From Arthrobacter sp. B6 (GTDB lineage: Bacteria; Actinomycetota; Actinomycetes; Actinomycetales; Micrococcaceae), in contig NZ_KV467168.1 of NCBI RefSeq assembly GCF_001663775.1, positions 2,545,846 through 2,609,845 on the forward strand: a stretch of DNA of 64,000 nt, read 5' to 3'. Below, piece after piece: positions 63,552-64,000 of the stretch. Numbering within the stretch: the stretch's first letter is position 1; each line of letters starts with the position of its first letter. The notes beneath the pieces were generated by a model. That model was given only the letters and a program-made list of their open reading frames with translations, made no database searches and had not been told where the DNA came from. A program made the translations under genes and the position numbers.

Positions 63552-64000
63552 CCCTCCTCGACCCTGTCTGGACGTCGCTCCTCTACCTCGCCGCGGCCGT
63601 GTTTTTCATCCTGGCCCTCCGCGGCCTCAGCTCGCCGCGCACCGCCCGGCGGGGCAACCTGATCGGCGCGTTCGGGGCCTTAGTCGGCGTGGTCACGGTG
63701 TTCCTGTCCTCCCGGCTGGACAACGTCCCGTGGATTATCGGTGCCATCGCGGTGGGATCCGCCGTTGCCGCACCCGTGGCCCGGCGCGTGAAAATGACCC
63801 AGATGCCCCAGCTGGTGGCGCTCTTCAACGGCGTGGGCGGCGGCGCTGCAGCCCTGGTGGCGCTTCTGGAGCTCGGCCATACGGAGGATCCGTGGGTGCG
63901 CGTCGCCGTTGTCTTCACCCTCCTGGTGGGTGCCGTGTCCTTCGCCGGTTCCGGGGTCACCTTCGCCAAGCTCCAGGAGCTGATGACCACCCGCCCGGTG
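63548..64000 (+). CDS. pntB: NAD(P) transhydrogenase beta subunit, 3' end cut by the window
   Basis: The first 151 residues are present, from ATG 63548, which overlaps the pntAB stop (ATGA). Several membrane segments and the block MTQMPQLVALFNGVGGGAAA near 80 identify PntB, followed by GSGVTFAKLQELM. The NADP(H)-binding domain lies beyond the window. The complex uses the proton gradient to make NADPH. Confidence 0.95.
   Translation, partial: MTLLDPVWTSLLYLAAAVFFILALRGLSSPRTARRGNLIGAFGALVGVVTVFLSSRLDNVPWIIGAIAVGSAVAAPVARRVKMTQMPQLVALFNGVGGGAAALVALLELGHTEDPWVRVAVVFTLLVGAVSFAGSGVTFAKLQELMTTRPV

Overview
The window is chromosomal DNA from a high-GC Gram-positive bacterium. The best fit is a soil actinobacterium of the Micrococcaceae (Arthrobacter/Pseudarthrobacter type). 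The reasons are the ribosomal/replication block rpsF-ssb-rpsR-rplI...dnaB, frequent GTG and TTG starts, several apparently leaderless genes with a TANNNT box 6-8 nt before the start codon, a WXG100 protein, CGNR and DUF2277 proteins, and a compact pca cluster. I see no prophage, integrase, IS element, CRISPR array, rRNA or tRNA gene. The first gene (sugar-nucleotide-type oxidoreductase) and the last (pntB) run off the window.

Layout. 1-5.3 kb, minus strand: an exopolysaccharide-type pair (Gfo/Idh/MocA oxidoreductase and polyprenyl-phosphate sugar transferase) and a large LuxR/LAL ATPase regulator. 5.9-7.8 kb: rpsF, ssb, rpsR, rplI with structured leaders and a bidirectional terminator. 7.8-13.5 kb: small enzymes, a zinc-ribbon protein, two membrane-anchored proteins with L7/L12-like tails, then dnaB preceded by a non-coding region rich in DnaA-box-like 9-mers. 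13.5-20.3 kb: housekeeping membrane proteins and transporters. 20.3-23.5 kb: the copper operon csoR-copZ-copA with twin operators. 23.7-27.9 kb: universal stress protein, sortase with a repeat-rich surface protein, a BNR-repeat protein overlapping a MoaD/ThiS-like protein.

27.9-45.9 kb is a catabolic island. It has three intact LigM/DesA-like tetrahydrofolate-dependent aromatic O-demethylase paralogues plus the relic of a fourth, a methylenetetrahydrofolate reductase to recycle the C1 unit, a five-gene Liv-type ABC importer, an aldehyde dehydrogenase, a type I (VOC) extradiol dioxygenase, and GalD/LigU-, LigK/GalC- and GalB-like enzymes. PadR and GntR regulators and a 6PGDH-like reductase complete it. 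Read together, they predict uptake and O-demethylation of methoxylated lignin acids (vanillate, syringate, 3-O-methylgallate), ring cleavage of gallate or a similar diol, and conversion of 4-oxalomesaconate to pyruvate and oxaloacetate.

46-53.9 kb holds an aminotransferase, two GH13 enzymes, a flavin LLM oxidoreductase and a LigC-type DNA ligase. 54-61.8 kb is the beta-ketoadipate cluster pcaHGBDCFIJ with IclR regulator pcaR, which would take protocatechuate (for example from vanillate) to succinyl-CoA and acetyl-CoA. 62-64 kb is the proton-translocating transhydrogenase operon. The main non-coding observations are four long inverted repeats at gene boundaries (20.25, 58.25, 60.92 and 61.81 kb), a VanR-like palindrome before metF, a PcaR-like palindrome before pcaH, and the DnaA-box cluster before dnaB.
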